Shown: piece by piece, positions 8,040 through 16,070 of the stretch
Layout of the letters: each line of letters opens with the position of its first letter
Position numbering within the stretch: position 1 is the first letter of the stretch
Program-made: the position numbers and the translations under genes
The notes under the pieces: generated by a model
Databases searched by the model: none
Seen by the model: only the letters and a program-made list of their open reading frames with translations
What the model was told of the DNA's origin: nothing
From: Pseudomonas morbosilactucae
Lineage (GTDB): Bacteria; Pseudomonadota; Gammaproteobacteria; Pseudomonadales; Pseudomonadaceae
Length of the DNA: 44,637 nucleotides
NCBI RefSeq assembly: GCF_023241715.1
Contig: NZ_JALQCW010000018.1
Location: 1-44,637, forward strand
Reading direction: 5' to 3'

Positions 8040-8666
8040 ATGAGTCTGGAAACCTGGCTGCTGTTCAGCGGCGCTGCCCTGGTGGTGATCCTGATCCCGG
8101 GCCCCTTGTCGTTGCTGATGATCAGCAACAGCCTGAACTATGGCCTGCGCCGTTCGTACCCGGCGTTTCTGGGTGGGGTGATTGCCTCGATCTGCCTGCT
8201 CAGTGCCTCGGCGCTGGGCCTGGGCGCGTTGCTGCTGGCCTCGGAACAACTGTTCAGCGCGCTGAAAATCGTCGGCGCCCTGTACCTGTTTTACCTCGCC
8301 TGGCAGAGTTGGCAGCAATCACGCCAGCCGTCCCAGGGCGCCAATGTGCCGGAAGCCGCACCAATACCACGCTTCCGTGCACTCTTTGGGCGCGCCTTTG
8401 TGCTGGGTGCCAGTAACCCGAAGGACATCCTGTTCTTCGCCGCTTTCCTGCCGCAGTTTCTCAGTGCCCAACAGCCGTTTCTGCCCCAGTTGCTGATCAT
8501 GATTGCCACCTGGACCGTGCTCGACCTGCTGTGCAAGCTGGCCTACGGCTTGGGTGCCCACGGCGCGGCGCGTTACCTGCGCAGCGGCAGGGGCCAGAGC
8601 TGGTTCAACCGCATCAGTGCCGGGCTGTTTGGTGGCGCTGGAGCCGCTTCCCTGCTCAGTCGTTAA
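8040..8666 (+). CDS. LysE/RhtB-family amino acid exporter
   Basis: A 208-residue inner-membrane protein with about six hydrophobic segments. It shows the family pattern: an N-terminal LFSGAALVVILIPGPLSLLMISNSLNYGLRRSYPAFLGG, then GALYLFYLAWQSWQ and LGASNPKDILFFAAFLPQF. LysE/RhtB transporters export amino acids such as lysine, homoserine or leucine; the substrate here is unknown. The ATG at 8040 follows GGAGGAAAG. It lies between two purine genes but has no obvious part in purine breakdown, and the terminator before it separates its transcription from the permease. Confidence 0.85.
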   Translation: MSLETWLLFSGAALVVILIPGPLSLLMISNSLNYGLRRSYPAFLGGVIASICLLSASALGLGALLLASEQLFSALKIVGALYLFYLAWQSWQQSRQPSQGANVPEAAPIPRFRALFGRAFVLGASNPKDILFFAAFLPQFLSAQQPFLPQLLIMIATWTVLDLLCKLAYGLGAHGAARYLRSGRGQSWFNRISAGLFGGAGAASLLSR

Positions 8667-8676
8667 GGGCTTCACG

Positions 8677-8725
8677 CCCCGCCAAGCCGGCGCTTGCCTG
8701 AGGGTGTAGGCGCCGGTTGGCGGGG
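8677..8725. repeat. inverted repeat (REP-like) between LysE gene and uraH
   Basis: CCCCGCCAAGCCGGCGC and GCGCCGGTTGGCGGGG are near-perfect inverted arms of 16-17 bases separated by about 16 bases. It sits between two convergent genes and has no T-run, so a REP-like element or a transcription-pausing structure is likelier than a classic terminator. Confidence 0.55.
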
Positions 8726-8743
8726 AGGACTTTATGACCGGCG

Positions 8744-8769
8744 AAAAAAAGCCCGCAGTGTGAGCGGGC
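8744..8769 (-). terminator. rho-independent terminator of uraH
   Basis: Read on the minus strand, GCCCGC, a 7-base loop and GCGGGC are followed by a run of seven T. It begins 45 bp downstream of the uraH stop. Confidence 0.8.
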
Positions 8770-8814
8770 AAAAGACCAAAGAAGCTATTTGCGCAGGATT
8801 CTTGGGGGAAAGTC

Positions 8815-9168
8815 CTAGCTTCCTCTATAGGTCGAATAGCTGTAGGGCGAGATCAGCAGCGGCACGTGGTAATGATCCTGTTCAGCAGAGATGCCGAAAC
8901 GCAGCACCACCACATCGAGAAACGCCGGCTCTGGCAATTGCACGCCACGGGCCCGGTAGTAATCGCCGGCATGGAACTGCAGTTGGTAAACCCCGGAGCG
9001 GTAGTCATCGCCCTGCAATAACGGGGCATCACAGCGGCCGTCGCTGTTGGTCAAGGCGCTGGCGACCAGTTCCAGCTGGGCGCCCTCGACCCGATACAGC
9101 TCGACCTTGATTGCGCTGCCGGGGCAGCCATGTGCGGCATCCAAAACGTGTGTAGTCAAACGTCCCAT
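8815..9168 (-). CDS. uraH: 5-hydroxyisourate hydrolase (transthyretin-like)
   Basis: A 117-residue transthyretin-related protein that hydrolyses 5-hydroxyisourate, the product of urate oxidation, to OHCU. The N-terminal motif GRLTTHVLDAAHGCPGS and the C-terminal YSTYRGS (the YRGS tail that separates the enzyme from transthyretin) are both present, as is the DHYHVPLLISP strand. The start is the ATG at 9168; the frame extends to 9195 but the family begins close to RLTTHVLD. No signal peptide is seen, so it acts in the cytoplasm. It is divergent from puuE across 423 bp containing shared operators, and supplies the step between PuuD and UraD. Confidence 0.93.
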   Translation of the reverse strand: MGRLTTHVLDAAHGCPGSAIKVELYRVEGAQLELVASALTNSDGRCDAPLLQGDDYRSGVYQLQFHAGDYYRARGVQLPEPAFLDVVVLRFGISAEQDHYHVPLLISPYSYSTYRGS

Positions 9169-9300
9169 TGATTCTGCGTGCCGGCCGCCTTTCAAAGCGT
9201 CCAGGCCTCGCGCCTCCCGAGTCAGTTAGTAAGGAGACCGCACCGTTTTAGAGCGCGAACGGATGCGGCGAGGATCCGATTAAGACATTTTTCAAAAAAA

Positions 9301-9310
9301 TTGTACACAA
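9301..9310. promoter_or_regulatory. TTGTACACAA operator on the uraH side
   Basis: One mismatch from TTGTATACAA, and extended by flanking A and T to a 12-bp imperfect palindrome at 9300-9311. It lies 133 bp upstream of the uraH ATG, mirroring the perfect copy 195 bp away on the puuE side. Confidence 0.5.
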
Positions 9311-9393
9311 TAATCAGCACAAATTAATGCATGGCTTTCAGCACTCGACAGCACCCGCCAAAAGACGCTCAAAGCATACGGGTAGAAGCTTTT

Positions 9394-9403
9394 TAATCGA
9401 TTA
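9394..9403. promoter_or_regulatory. perfect palindrome TAATCGATTA in the uraH/puuE gap
   Basis: A 10-bp perfect palindrome midway between the two TTGTATACAA-type sites. It could be a site for a second regulator or chance in an AT-rich stretch. I see no second copy in the window. Confidence 0.25.
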
Positions 9404-9495
9404 GCTGACCACTCAGGCAAGTTTTTTGCAGGATCCATTCATCGAGAGCCCAGATGAAAAATGCAAAAAATCAGGCTTACAAAATTAATATGAAT

Positions 9496-9505
9496 TTGTA
9501 TACAA
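9496..9505. promoter_or_regulatory. TTGTATACAA operator upstream of puuE
   Basis: A perfect match to the palindrome at 6479-6488, lying 87 bp before the puuE start in an AT-rich promoter region. It is probably the main control site of the allantoin operon. Confidence 0.6.
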
Positions 9506-9591
9506 TCATCCCATCGTCGTGACGCCAGCCTGGCTTCTCATTCTCAGGTCCCGCCACGCCACCGTTATCACGAACAAGAAGGAAGACTGCA

Positions 9592-10518
9592 GTGAGCGCT
9601 GACTACCCTCGCGACCTGATCGGTTACGGCTCCAACCCTCCTCACCCTCACTGGCCGGGCAATGCCCGCATCGCCCTGTCCTTCGTGCTCAATTATGAAG
9701 AAGGCGGCGAGCGCAACATCCTCCACGGCGACAAAGAATCGGAAGCCTTCCTCTCGGAAATGGTCTCGGCGCAGCCACTGCAGGGCGAGCGCAACATGAG
9801 CATGGAATCCCTTTACGAGTATGGCAGCCGTGCCGGCGTCTGGCGGATTCTCAAGCTGTTCAAGGAATTCGACATTCCCATGACCATCTTCGCCGTGGCC
9901 ATGGCTGCCCAACGCCACCCGGACGTTATCCGCGCCATGGTCGCCGCCGGTCACGAAATCTGCAGCCACGGCTACCGCTGGATCGACTACCAGTACATGG
10001 ATGAAGCCCAGGAACGCGAGCACATGCTCGAAGCGATCCGCATCCTCACCGAACTCACCGGCGAACGGCCACTGGGCTGGTACACCGGCCGCACCGGCCC
10101 GAATACCCGGCGCCTGGTGATGGAGGAAGGCGGTTTCCTCTATGACTGCGACACCTACGACGACGATCTGCCCTACTGGGAACCCAATAACCCGACCGGC
10201 AAGGCGCACCTGGTGATTCCTTACACCCTGGACACCAACGACATGCGTTTTACCCAGGTCCAGGGGTTCAACAAGGGCGACGATTTCTTCCATTACCTGA
10301 AAGATGCCTTCGACGTGCTCTACGCCGAAGGGGCCGAAGCGCCGAAGATGCTCTCCATTGGCCTGCATTGCCGGCTGATTGGCCGCCCGGCACGCCTGGC
10401 TGCACTCAAGCGCTTTATCGAATACGTCAAAGGTCACGAACAGGTCTGGTTCACTCGTCGGGTTGATATTGCCCGCCATTGGCAGCAAGTCCATCCCTTC
10501 GCAGGAGCGGCAAAATGA
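9592..10518 (+). CDS. puuE: allantoinase PuuE (polysaccharide-deacetylase fold)
   Basis: A 308-residue enzyme of the cofactor-independent allantoinase family, which hydrolyses allantoin to allantoate. The NodB-like fold is visible in ARIALSFVLNYEEGGERNILHGD near the N-terminus, FDIPMTIFAVAMAAQRHP, and EICSHGYRWIDYQYM with GWYTGRTGPNTRRLV in the middle. The start is a GTG at 9592 after an AAGAAGGAAG ribosome-binding region; the product then reads MSADYPRDLIGYG, the usual family start. It is the first gene of the plus-strand ureide operon, its stop overlaps the uraD ATG by 4 bp, and a TTGTATACAA operator lies 87 bp upstream. Confidence 0.95.
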   Translation: MSADYPRDLIGYGSNPPHPHWPGNARIALSFVLNYEEGGERNILHGDKESEAFLSEMVSAQPLQGERNMSMESLYEYGSRAGVWRILKLFKEFDIPMTIFAVAMAAQRHPDVIRAMVAAGHEICSHGYRWIDYQYMDEAQEREHMLEAIRILTELTGERPLGWYTGRTGPNTRRLVMEEGGFLYDCDTYDDDLPYWEPNNPTGKAHLVIPYTLDTNDMRFTQVQGFNKGDDFFHYLKDAFDVLYAEGAEAPKMLSIGLHCRLIGRPARLAALKRFIEYVKGHEQVWFTRRVDIARHWQQVHPFAGAAK

Positions 10519-11030
10519 CCGCCTTCCAGACCCTGAAACCCTCGACCCTGAGCCGCGAGGCCTTTGTCGAAGCCTTCGCCGACATCTACGAACATTCGCC
10601 ATGGGTTGCTGAAAAAGCCTATGACCTGGGCCTCGATGCCTCCGTCGACCAGATCGAAACCCTGCATCAACGCATGAGCGATATCCTGTTGAGCGCCGAT
10701 CACGCCAGCCAGCTGGCACTGATCAACGCTCACCCGGACCTGGCCGGCAAAGCCGCCGTCCAGGGCCAACTGACCGCTGCCAGCACTCAAGAACAGTCTG
10801 GCGCCGGTATTCACCAATGCACGGCCGAAGAGTTTTCTCGCTTCACCGAGCTGAACGACGCCTACAAAGCCAAGTTCAAGTTTCCCTTCATCATGGCGGT
10901 GAAAGGCAGCAACCGGCATCAGATCCTCGCAGCGTTCGAAACCCGCATTCACCATTCAGCCGAGGCCGAATTCAAATGCGCGTTAGCGGAGATCAACAAA
11001 ATCGCGTTGTTCCGTTTACTGACCCTATAG
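10515..11030 (+). CDS. uraD: 2-oxo-4-hydroxy-4-carboxy-5-ureidoimidazoline (OHCU) decarboxylase
   Basis: A 171-residue all-helical protein that decarboxylates OHCU to S-allantoin, acting between UraH and PuuE. The family signature [12 protein letters not shown], holding the catalytic histidine, is at about residues 75-86. It is followed by STQEQSGAG and [22 protein letters not shown], which line the active site. Its ATG at 10515 overlaps the puuE stop (ATGA), so the two are translationally coupled. The frame continues upstream to 10479, but that part lies inside puuE. Confidence 0.94.
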   Translation: MTAFQTLKPSTLSREAFVEAFADIYEHSPWVAEKAYDLGLDASVDQIETLHQRMSDILLSADHASQLALINAHPDLAGKAAVQGQLTAASTQEQSGAGIHQCTAEEFSRFTELNDAYKAKFKFPFIMAVKGSNRHQILAAFETRIHHSAEAEFKCALAEINKIALFRLLTL

Positions 11031-11121
11031 CGAACTTAGCCCGAGAAACCTGATTCAACGCGTGCGTTTCCCAGGGCTCTGCAAGCATCCCCAGCCACTT
11101 ATTTCAAGGCAGACAAGAAGA

Positions 11122-12117
11122 ATGAAAGCTTACGCCGTACCTTTCGAGAAGTTCGTCAACCTGGCCGACGCCCGTCTGGGCACCAAGATCATTTCGGTCA
11201 CCGATGACTGGTTCGCCGACGCCAACCGTCTGTTCCAGCCGACCCCGGCCGTATGGAAGGAGGGCGTGTTCGATGACAACGGCAAGTGGATGGACGGCTG
11301 GGAGTCGCGCCGCAAGCGCTTTGAAGGCTACGACAGCGCGGTGATCCGCCTCGGTGTGCCGGGCTCGATCAAAGGCGTGGACATCGACACTTCATTCTTC
11401 ACCGGCAACTTCCCGCCGTCCGCCTCCCTGGAAGCCTGCTTCCTGGCTGAAGGCGAGCCGAATGAAAACACCCAGTGGGTCGAAGTACTGTCGGCTGTCG
11501 AGCTGCAAGGCAACAGCCACCACTACCACGAAATCAACAACGAGCAGGCGTTCAGCCACCTGCGTTTCAACATCTACCCGGATGGCGGCGTAGCTCGCCT
11601 GCGCGTCTACGGCATTCCGTACCGCGACTGGTCGGCCGTGGGCGACAACGAACAGATCGACCTGGCTGCTGCCCTCAATGGTGGTCGCGCCCTGGCCTGC
11701 TCCGACGAACACTTCGGGCGCATGGGCAACATCCTCAACCCAGGCCGCGGCATCAACATGGGCGACGGCTGGGAAACCGCACGTCGTCGCACCCCGGGCA
11801 ATGACTGGGTCATCGTCGCGCTGGGCCACCCGGGCGAAATCGAGAAGATCATCGTCGACACCCTGCACTTCAAGGGCAACTACCCGGACACCTGCTCGAT
11901 CCAGGCCGCATTCGTCAAGGGCGGCACCGACAGCCAGATCGAAACCCAATCGCTGTTCTGGCGCGAGCTGCTGCCGGCACAGAAGCTGGAAATGCACGCC
12001 GAACACAGCTTCGCCGAGCAGATCAAGGCACTGGGCCCGATCACCCACATCCGCCTGAACGTGTTCCCGGATGGTGGTGTGAGCCGCCTGCGGGTACTCG
12101 GCAAGGTCGCTAAATAA
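11122..12117 (+). CDS. alc: allantoicase
   Basis: A 331-residue enzyme that splits allantoate into ureidoglycolate and urea. Two homologous halves are visible. The first has [21 protein letters not shown] then [19 protein letters not shown]. The second has [12 protein letters not shown] and [16 protein letters not shown] then [18 protein letters not shown]. Each ends in [16 protein letters not shown] or [16 protein letters not shown]. The ATG at 11122 precedes [20 protein letters not shown], the normal start; the frame extends to 11062 without homology. It follows uraD after 91 bp, and a REP pair lies between it and allA. Confidence 0.95.
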   Translation: MKAYAVPFEKFVNLADARLGTKIISVTDDWFADANRLFQPTPAVWKEGVFDDNGKWMDGWESRRKRFEGYDSAVIRLGVPGSIKGVDIDTSFFTGNFPPSASLEACFLAEGEPNENTQWVEVLSAVELQGNSHHYHEINNEQAFSHLRFNIYPDGGVARLRVYGIPYRDWSAVGDNEQIDLAAALNGGRALACSDEHFGRMGNILNPGRGINMGDGWETARRRTPGNDWVIVALGHPGEIEKIIVDTLHFKGNYPDTCSIQAAFVKGGTDSQIETQSLFWRELLPAQKLEMHAEHSFAEQIKALGPITHIRLNVFPDGGVSRLRVLGKVAK

Positions 12118-12133
12118 GCGCTGAACCGAAACC

Positions 12134-12201
12134 TGTAGGAGCCGGCGTGCCGGCGATAGCGATCAAACCGACGCCATCGCCAGCCAGCCGGGCTCCTACA
12201 C
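12134..12201. repeat. REP pair (REPIN-like) between alc and allA
   Basis: TGTAGGAGCCGGCGTGCCGGCGA on the left is mirrored by a TCGCCAGCCAGCCGGG and CTCCTACA string on the right, giving a two-REP inverted unit. It sits inside the ureide operon in the 120-bp gap and could stabilise the upstream mRNA. Confidence 0.75.
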
Positions 12202-12237
12202 AGCAATCACATCATTCAAAAGATTAAGAAGACAGCC

Positions 12238-12741
12238 ATGCGCACACTGATGATCGAACCCCTGACCAAAGAAGCCTTCGCCCCTTTCGGAGACGTTATC
12301 GAAACCGATGGCAGCGATCACTTCATGATCAACAACGGGTCGACCATGCGCTTTCACAAACTGGCGACGGTGGAAACCGCTACGCCGGAGGACAACGCGA
12401 TCATCAGCATCTTCCGCGCCGACGCGCAGGACATGCCGCTGACCGTGTGCATGCTGGAACGACACCCGCTGGGCAGCCAGGCTTTTATTCCGCTGCTCGG
12501 CAACCCCTTTCTGATCGTGGTCGCGCCACTTGGCGATGTACCTGTATCGGGCTTGGTCCGCGCCTTCGTCACCAACGGCAGGCAGGGCATTAATTACCAT
12601 CGCGGCGTCTGGCACCACCCGGTGCTGACGATCGAAAAGCGGGATGACTTCCTGGTGGTTGATCGCAGTGGCAATGGCAACAACTGCGATGAGCATTTCT
12701 TCAAAGAGGATGAGCGATTGATCCTCGCCCCCCACCAATAA
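12238..12741 (+). CDS. allA: ureidoglycolate lyase
   Basis: A 167-residue cupin-fold enzyme that cleaves ureidoglycolate to glyoxylate and urea, the last step of the pathway here. Recognisable parts are LTKEAFAPFGDVIE at the N-terminus, MLERHPLGSQAFIPL and FLIVVAP, then NGRQGINYHRGVWHHPVL, which carries the conserved histidines. Length matches the family (about 160-170). The start is the ATG at 12238. The puuD GTG follows 50 bp later, so both are probably on one transcript. Confidence 0.94.
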   Translation: MRTLMIEPLTKEAFAPFGDVIETDGSDHFMINNGSTMRFHKLATVETATPEDNAIISIFRADAQDMPLTVCMLERHPLGSQAFIPLLGNPFLIVVAPLGDVPVSGLVRAFVTNGRQGINYHRGVWHHPVLTIEKRDDFLVVDRSGNGNNCDEHFFKEDERLILAPHQ

Positions 12742-12791
12742 GAGAAGGTCTGATCACTCGAAACAAGAGTGACAGGCGAGAGGTAAAGACT

Positions 12792-14105
12792 GTGGAAGCA
12801 CATCTGTTGGAATGGCTCAACCTGAGCGTGCGTTGGATACATATGATCACGGGTGTGGCCTGGATTGGCGCATCGTTCTACTTCGTCTGGCTGGAGAACA
12901 ACCTCAACCGCGCCAACCCCAAGGACGGCCTGTCCGGTGATCTCTGGGCGATCCACGGTGGTGGTATCTATCACCTGGAAAAATACAAACTGGCCCCTCC
13001 GTCAATGCCGGAAAACCTGCATTGGTTCAAATGGGAAGCCTATTTCACCTGGATGTCAGGGATTGCCCTGCTATGCCTGGTGTTCTACTTCAACCCCATG
13101 CTTTACCTGGTTGCCCCCGGCAGCGGCCTCAGCGGCCCTGAAGGTGTGGCCATCGGCATCGGCGCCTTGATCGCCGGCTGGTTCATCTACGACTTCCTCT
13201 GCGACTCCCCCCTGGGCAAGAAACCCGCCCTGCTCGGTTTTATCCTGTTCGTGCTGCTGATCGCTGCGGCTTATGGTTTCAGCAAGGTGTTCAGTGGTCG
13301 CGGTGCCTATCTGCACGTCGGCGCCATCATCGGCACCATCATGGTGGGTAACGTTTTCCGCATCATCATGCCGGCCCAGCGTGCGCTGGTGGCGGCGATC
13401 GCCGAGAACCGCACCCCGGACCCAACCCTGCCAGCCAAAGGCCTGTTGCGTTCGCGCCACAACAACTACTTCACCCTGCCCGTGCTGTTCATCATGATCA
13501 GCAACCACTTCCCGAGCACTTATGGCAGCCAGTACAACTGGTTGATCCTGGCCGGGATCGCAGTGCTGGCGGTGCTGGTGCGTCACTACTTCAACACCCG
13601 GCATGACAGCCACAAGTTCGCCTGGACCCTCCCCGTCGCCGCACTGGGCATGATTTGCCTGGCCTACGTAACTGGCCCGGTGCCCATGAACAGTGCCCCT
13701 GAAGTGGCCAAGGCACCGGGGCAAATCGAGTATCAACCCCTGCCTGAAACCGCCCTGGGCGGTGGTGCCAAGCCTAAAGCCGAAACCGCACCGGCCGCGC
13801 CTGCCGCACCCGCCAGTGCTCCGGCCCAGGCATCCAACGCCGGCCCGGCCTTCGACAAAGTACACAGTGTGATCCAGGAGCGTTGCGCGGTTTGCCACTC
13901 GGCCAAACCCACCAGCCCCCTGTTCAGCACCGCACCGGGTGGCGTGATGTTCGATACACCGGAACAGATCCACCTGCAGGCTGCACGGATCCAGGCCCAG
14001 GCAGTCGCCAGCCAGATCATGCCACTGGGCAACATCACCCAGATGACCCAGCAGGAACGTGAGCTGATCGGTGCCTGGATCGCCCAGGGGGCTCAAACCA
14101 ACTGA
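12792..14105 (+). CDS. puuD: membrane-bound urate hydroxylase PuuD with C-terminal cytochrome c domain
   Basis: A 437-residue integral membrane protein that oxidises urate to 5-hydroxyisourate and passes electrons to the respiratory chain; it replaces soluble cofactorless uricase in many proteobacteria. About eight membrane helices cover roughly residues 10-300, with conserved RWIHMITGVAWIGASFYFVWLEN near the start and HNNYFTLPVLFIMISNHFP. A Pro/Ala-rich linker follows, and then a cytochrome c domain with the heme motif CAVCH at residues 365-369 and a likely Met ligand in SQIMPLGN. The start is a GTG at 12792. No separate urate oxidase is seen, so this is the entry enzyme for urate. Confidence 0.94.
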   Translation: MEAHLLEWLNLSVRWIHMITGVAWIGASFYFVWLENNLNRANPKDGLSGDLWAIHGGGIYHLEKYKLAPPSMPENLHWFKWEAYFTWMSGIALLCLVFYFNPMLYLVAPGSGLSGPEGVAIGIGALIAGWFIYDFLCDSPLGKKPALLGFILFVLLIAAAYGFSKVFSGRGAYLHVGAIIGTIMVGNVFRIIMPAQRALVAAIAENRTPDPTLPAKGLLRSRHNNYFTLPVLFIMISNHFPSTYGSQYNWLILAGIAVLAVLVRHYFNTRHDSHKFAWTLPVAALGMICLAYVTGPVPMNSAPEVAKAPGQIEYQPLPETALGGGAKPKAETAPAAPAAPASAPAQASNAGPAFDKVHSVIQERCAVCHSAKPTSPLFSTAPGGVMFDTPEQIHLQAARIQAQAVASQIMPLGNITQMTQQERELIGAWIAQGAQTN

Positions 14106-14122
14106 TCAACGCCTGTCACCAG

Positions 14123-14188
14123 GCTGCTTCGCGGGCAAGCTCGCTTCTACAGAACCGAATTCATCTGTAGGGGCGGGCTTGCTTGCCA
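14123..14188. repeat. REP pair between puuD and the urate/xanthine permease gene
   Basis: A left arm (GGCAAGCTCGCTTCTACAG) and an inverted right arm (CTGTAGGGGCGGGCTTGCTTGCC) flank a short AT-rich centre. The core differs slightly from the other REP pairs here (GGCAAGC rather than GCCGGC), so it may belong to another REP class. Confidence 0.65.
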
Positions 14189-14277
14189 TCAGCCGATCAA
14201 GATTCGCCTGTTGCAGACACGCTGTGCGCAAAGACCCAGCGGTTAAATCACAAGAATAAAAAGATCCGAGGTGTTGC

Positions 14278-15636
14278 ATGTCCGATTCATCCGAACGGTG
14301 CGTTCCTGATGCGCCTGCCATCCAGCGCTTGCCCCTCTTGCAACTGATCCTGGTCGGTCTGCAGCACGTTCTGCTGATGTATGGCGGTGCCATTGCAGTG
14401 CCTCTGATCATCGGACAGGCCGCGGGCCTGAGTCGTGAAGAAATCGCCTTCCTGATCAACGCCGACCTACTGGTGGCGGGGATCGCCACCATCGTCCAGT
14501 CACTGGGCATCGGCCCCATGGGCATCCGCATGCCGGTGATGATGGGCGCCAGTTTTGCCGCGGTGGGCAGCATGGTCGCCATGGCCGGCATGCCCGGTAT
14601 CGGCATGCAGGGGATCTTCGGCGCGACCATCGCCGCCGGCTTCTTCGGCATGCTGATTGCGCCCTTTATGTCCAAAGTGGTGCGTTTCTTTCCGCCCCTG
14701 GTCACCGGCACGGTGATCACCTCGATCGGTTTGTCGCTGTTTCCCGTGGCGGTGAATTGGGCTGGCGGCGGCAGCTCCGCCGCCCAGTTCGGCTCGCCGA
14801 TCTACCTGACCATCGCCGCCCTCGTGCTGGGCACCATCCTGTTGGTCCACCGTTTTATGCGCGGCTTCTGGGTGAATATTTCCGTGCTGATCGGCATGGG
14901 CCTGGGTTATCTGCTGTGCGGATTGATCGGCATGGTCGACCTCTCCGGAATGGCCGAGGCGCCCTGGTTGCAAGTGGTCACCCCGCTGCATTTCGGCATG
15001 CCACAGTTTCACCTGGCACCGATTCTGTCGATGTGCCTGGTGGTGGTGATCATCTTTGTCGAGTCCACCGGCATGTTCCTGGCCCTGGGTAAAATCACCG
15101 GCCAGGACGTCACCCCTCGGATGCTGCGCCGTGGCCTGTTGTGCGATGCCGGTGCCTCGTTCTTCGCCGGTTTTTTCAACACCTTCACCCACTCCTCCTT
15201 CGCCCAGAACATTGGCCTGGTGCAGATGACCGGTGTGCGCTGCCGATCGGTAACCATCGTCGCCGGCGGCCTGCTGGTGGTGCTGAGCCTGCTGCCCAAG
15301 GCCGCCTTCCTTGTGGCGTCAATTCCGGCGGCGGTGCTGGGCGGCGCGGCAATTGCCATGTTCGGCATGGTCGCCGCCACGGGCATCAAGATTCTCCAGG
15401 AAGCCGACATTGCTGACCGTCGCAACCAATTGCTGGTGGCGGTAAGCATTGGCATGGGCCTGATTCCAGTGGTCCGGCCAGAGTTTTTTGCCCACCTGCC
15501 GCTGTGGATGAGCCCCATCACCCACAGTGGTATTGCCATGGCGACCCTTAGTGCACTGGTGCTGAACCTGTTGTTCAACATCCTCGGTGGCGCCGAACGT
15601 GCTGCCGACAATCCCGCCCACGTGCACCCGCACTAA
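14278..15636 (+). CDS. NCS2/NAT-family urate or xanthine permease
   Basis: A 452-residue inner-membrane transporter with the NAT hallmarks: the QH motif (VGLQHVLLMYGGAIAVPLIIG) in the first helix and the signature QNIGLVQMTGV late in the protein. Conserved acidic motifs include FVESTGMFLALGKITG. It resembles E. coli UacT (urate) and XanP (xanthine). Its position directly after puuD makes urate the likeliest substrate, with xanthine next; sequence alone cannot separate these. The ATG at 14278 follows GAGGTGTTGC. It complements the AzgA-type permease at 6627, which belongs to another NCS2 branch, so together they cover oxidised and unoxidised purines. Confidence 0.9.
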   Translation: MSDSSERCVPDAPAIQRLPLLQLILVGLQHVLLMYGGAIAVPLIIGQAAGLSREEIAFLINADLLVAGIATIVQSLGIGPMGIRMPVMMGASFAAVGSMVAMAGMPGIGMQGIFGATIAAGFFGMLIAPFMSKVVRFFPPLVTGTVITSIGLSLFPVAVNWAGGGSSAAQFGSPIYLTIAALVLGTILLVHRFMRGFWVNISVLIGMGLGYLLCGLIGMVDLSGMAEAPWLQVVTPLHFGMPQFHLAPILSMCLVVVIIFVESTGMFLALGKITGQDVTPRMLRRGLLCDAGASFFAGFFNTFTHSSFAQNIGLVQMTGVRCRSVTIVAGGLLVVLSLLPKAAFLVASIPAAVLGGAAIAMFGMVAATGIKILQEADIADRRNQLLVAVSIGMGLIPVVRPEFFAHLPLWMSPITHSGIAMATLSALVLNLLFNILGGAERAADNPAHVHPH

Positions 15637-16070
15637 TCCCGCGCCCCTCTACCTCAGCGCACCCTCGCCCCCCCATGAGCCTTGACCCGATGCTCGGCAA
15701 CAGTGCCCCAAAGTTGTTTCAGGCGCTCTGTTGCGGGGCACTTGAGCGCGGTTGCCGGAGCCAGTATTCTCCGCGGCCGCGCCAATCCGGGGTAAAAAAA
15801 AGCCCGGATAAAAAACCTGACCTGAACGCCAACTTATCCCGGCCCTGTCAGGCGCCAAAGCGCACGGATTCGAAGCCCAATCCACTCTTAATCGACTGTA
15901 TTCGTATCGTCGAGCGGGAGTTTTTTTGCTTTTTTCCAGCCTTGGCTCAGCTCTTGCTAAGAGCAATAAAGCTGACCGTTTGGATGATTTTTACCGCAGT
16001 GAAAAAAGGCGCCACACCAGAGTGCCGACGCTTGAAAAAACGTGGAACCACTTACTTTGGGAGCAACCGA
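15637..16070 (+). other. 434-bp non-coding region upstream of the Tsx-like gene
   Basis: No convincing gene is present: an open frame runs through in register with the channel gene but shows no homology-like composition. The stretch holds an inverted repeat around a poly-A loop near 15785-15807 (ATCCGGG and CCCGGAT), a T-rich tract at about 15920-15936 and a short hairpin GCTCTT-GCT-AAGAGC at 15950-15964. I found no TTGTATACAA site. It may be a long 5' leader, or a terminator region plus promoter. Confidence 0.4.

Noticed and set aside
14106..14277. Purine or xanthine riboswitch before the urate permease
   Set aside because: The gap is mostly a REP pair. I could not recognise a conserved aptamer core; a covariance search would be needed.
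15675..16070. N-terminal extension of the Tsx-like protein
   Set aside because: The extension is basic and low-quality, and the signal peptide begins at 16071 with a good ribosome-binding site.
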